Source: Clostridium sp. UBA1056 | GTDB taxonomy: Bacteria > Bacillota > Clostridia > Clostridiales > Clostridiaceae | DNA: 14,324 nucleotides | Direction of reading: 5' to 3' | NCBI GenBank assembly: GCA_002316385.1 | Contig: DCDL01000001.1 | Location: 1-14,324, forward strand | Shown: piece after piece, positions 14,178-14,324 of the stretch | How the letters are laid out: every line of letters begins with the position of its first letter | Position numbering within the stretch: position 1 is the first letter of the stretch | Notes under the pieces: generated by a model | What the model saw: only the letters and a program-made list of their open reading frames with translations | Databases searched by the model: none | What the model was told of the DNA's origin: nothing | Position numbers and translations under genes: made by a program

Positions 14178-14324
14178 AATCTCCTCCTGAACATGAATAC
14201 TTTAAGCTTTTTATCCTTAATCCTATAGTTATGGTTTACTAAATAACTTAAATGTAATATTTTAGGCATCTGAAAATAAATAATAAGTCAAAGATGTGAA
14301 GTATATTTTGAGTTAGACAAGGAA

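Noticed and set aside
13993..14190. Plus-strand open frame opposite the start of the DUF1287 gene
   Set aside because: Antisense shadow of the membrane segment region.

Overview
The window looks like chromosomal DNA of a low-GC, Gram-positive anaerobe, most likely a Clostridium or close relative. The evidence is the strongly AT-rich intergenic DNA, Shine-Dalgarno sites close to AGGAGG before almost every gene, T-rich intrinsic terminators, and the protein families present (YgiQ radical SAM protein, DUF1287, DUF4870, single-domain lipoprotein NagZ, DUF2520/PanG). I cannot name the species. Most genes read leftward (minus strand). Rightward there are only a gene end at the left edge, a secreted phosphatase and a 51-codon ORF.

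Layout: 1-43 is the 3' end of an unidentified rightward gene with its terminator. 115-391 has no gene but holds a leftward sigmaA-type promoter with two operator-like dyads, and a ~120-bp inverted-repeat element. 392-1174 is a nitroreductase. 1467-3575 is a YgiQ-family radical SAM protein with a long basic tail. 3759-4790 is a monocistronic GAPDH with its own promoter and substitutions that predict use of NADP. 4862-5200 is gene-free and holds a second copy of the ~120-bp element. 5201-5509 is thioredoxin. 5651-6477 is a badly decayed ABC ATPase/FtsX-type permease pseudogene. 6685-7137 is a DUF4870 membrane protein. 7138-7589 is gene-free with a 52-bp perfect palindrome and the panD terminator.

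The core of the window is a pantothenate operon on the minus strand, transcribed DUF2520/PanG-type ketopantoate reductase - panB - panC - panD (10576 to 7590). It would make ketopantoate, pantoate, beta-alanine and pantothenate. No panE-like gene is seen here, so the DUF2520 protein is the likely reductase.

To the right are a secreted PTP-like cysteine phosphatase/phytase (+), a lipoprotein GH3 N-acetylglucosaminidase (-), a short unannotated-looking ORF with a strong ribosome binding site (+, 51 aa), and a membrane-anchored DUF1287 protein (-). The last 147 bases hold only the upstream region of that gene.

The observations most worth checking are: the two related ~120-bp structured elements, each starting 10 nt after a leftward stop codon; the orphan operator-promoter at 172-231; the NADP-type signature of the GAPDH; the apparent ATA start of the PanG-type gene; and the mosaic ABC transporter relic. 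I see no CRISPR array, rRNA, tRNA, prophage or intact insertion sequence.
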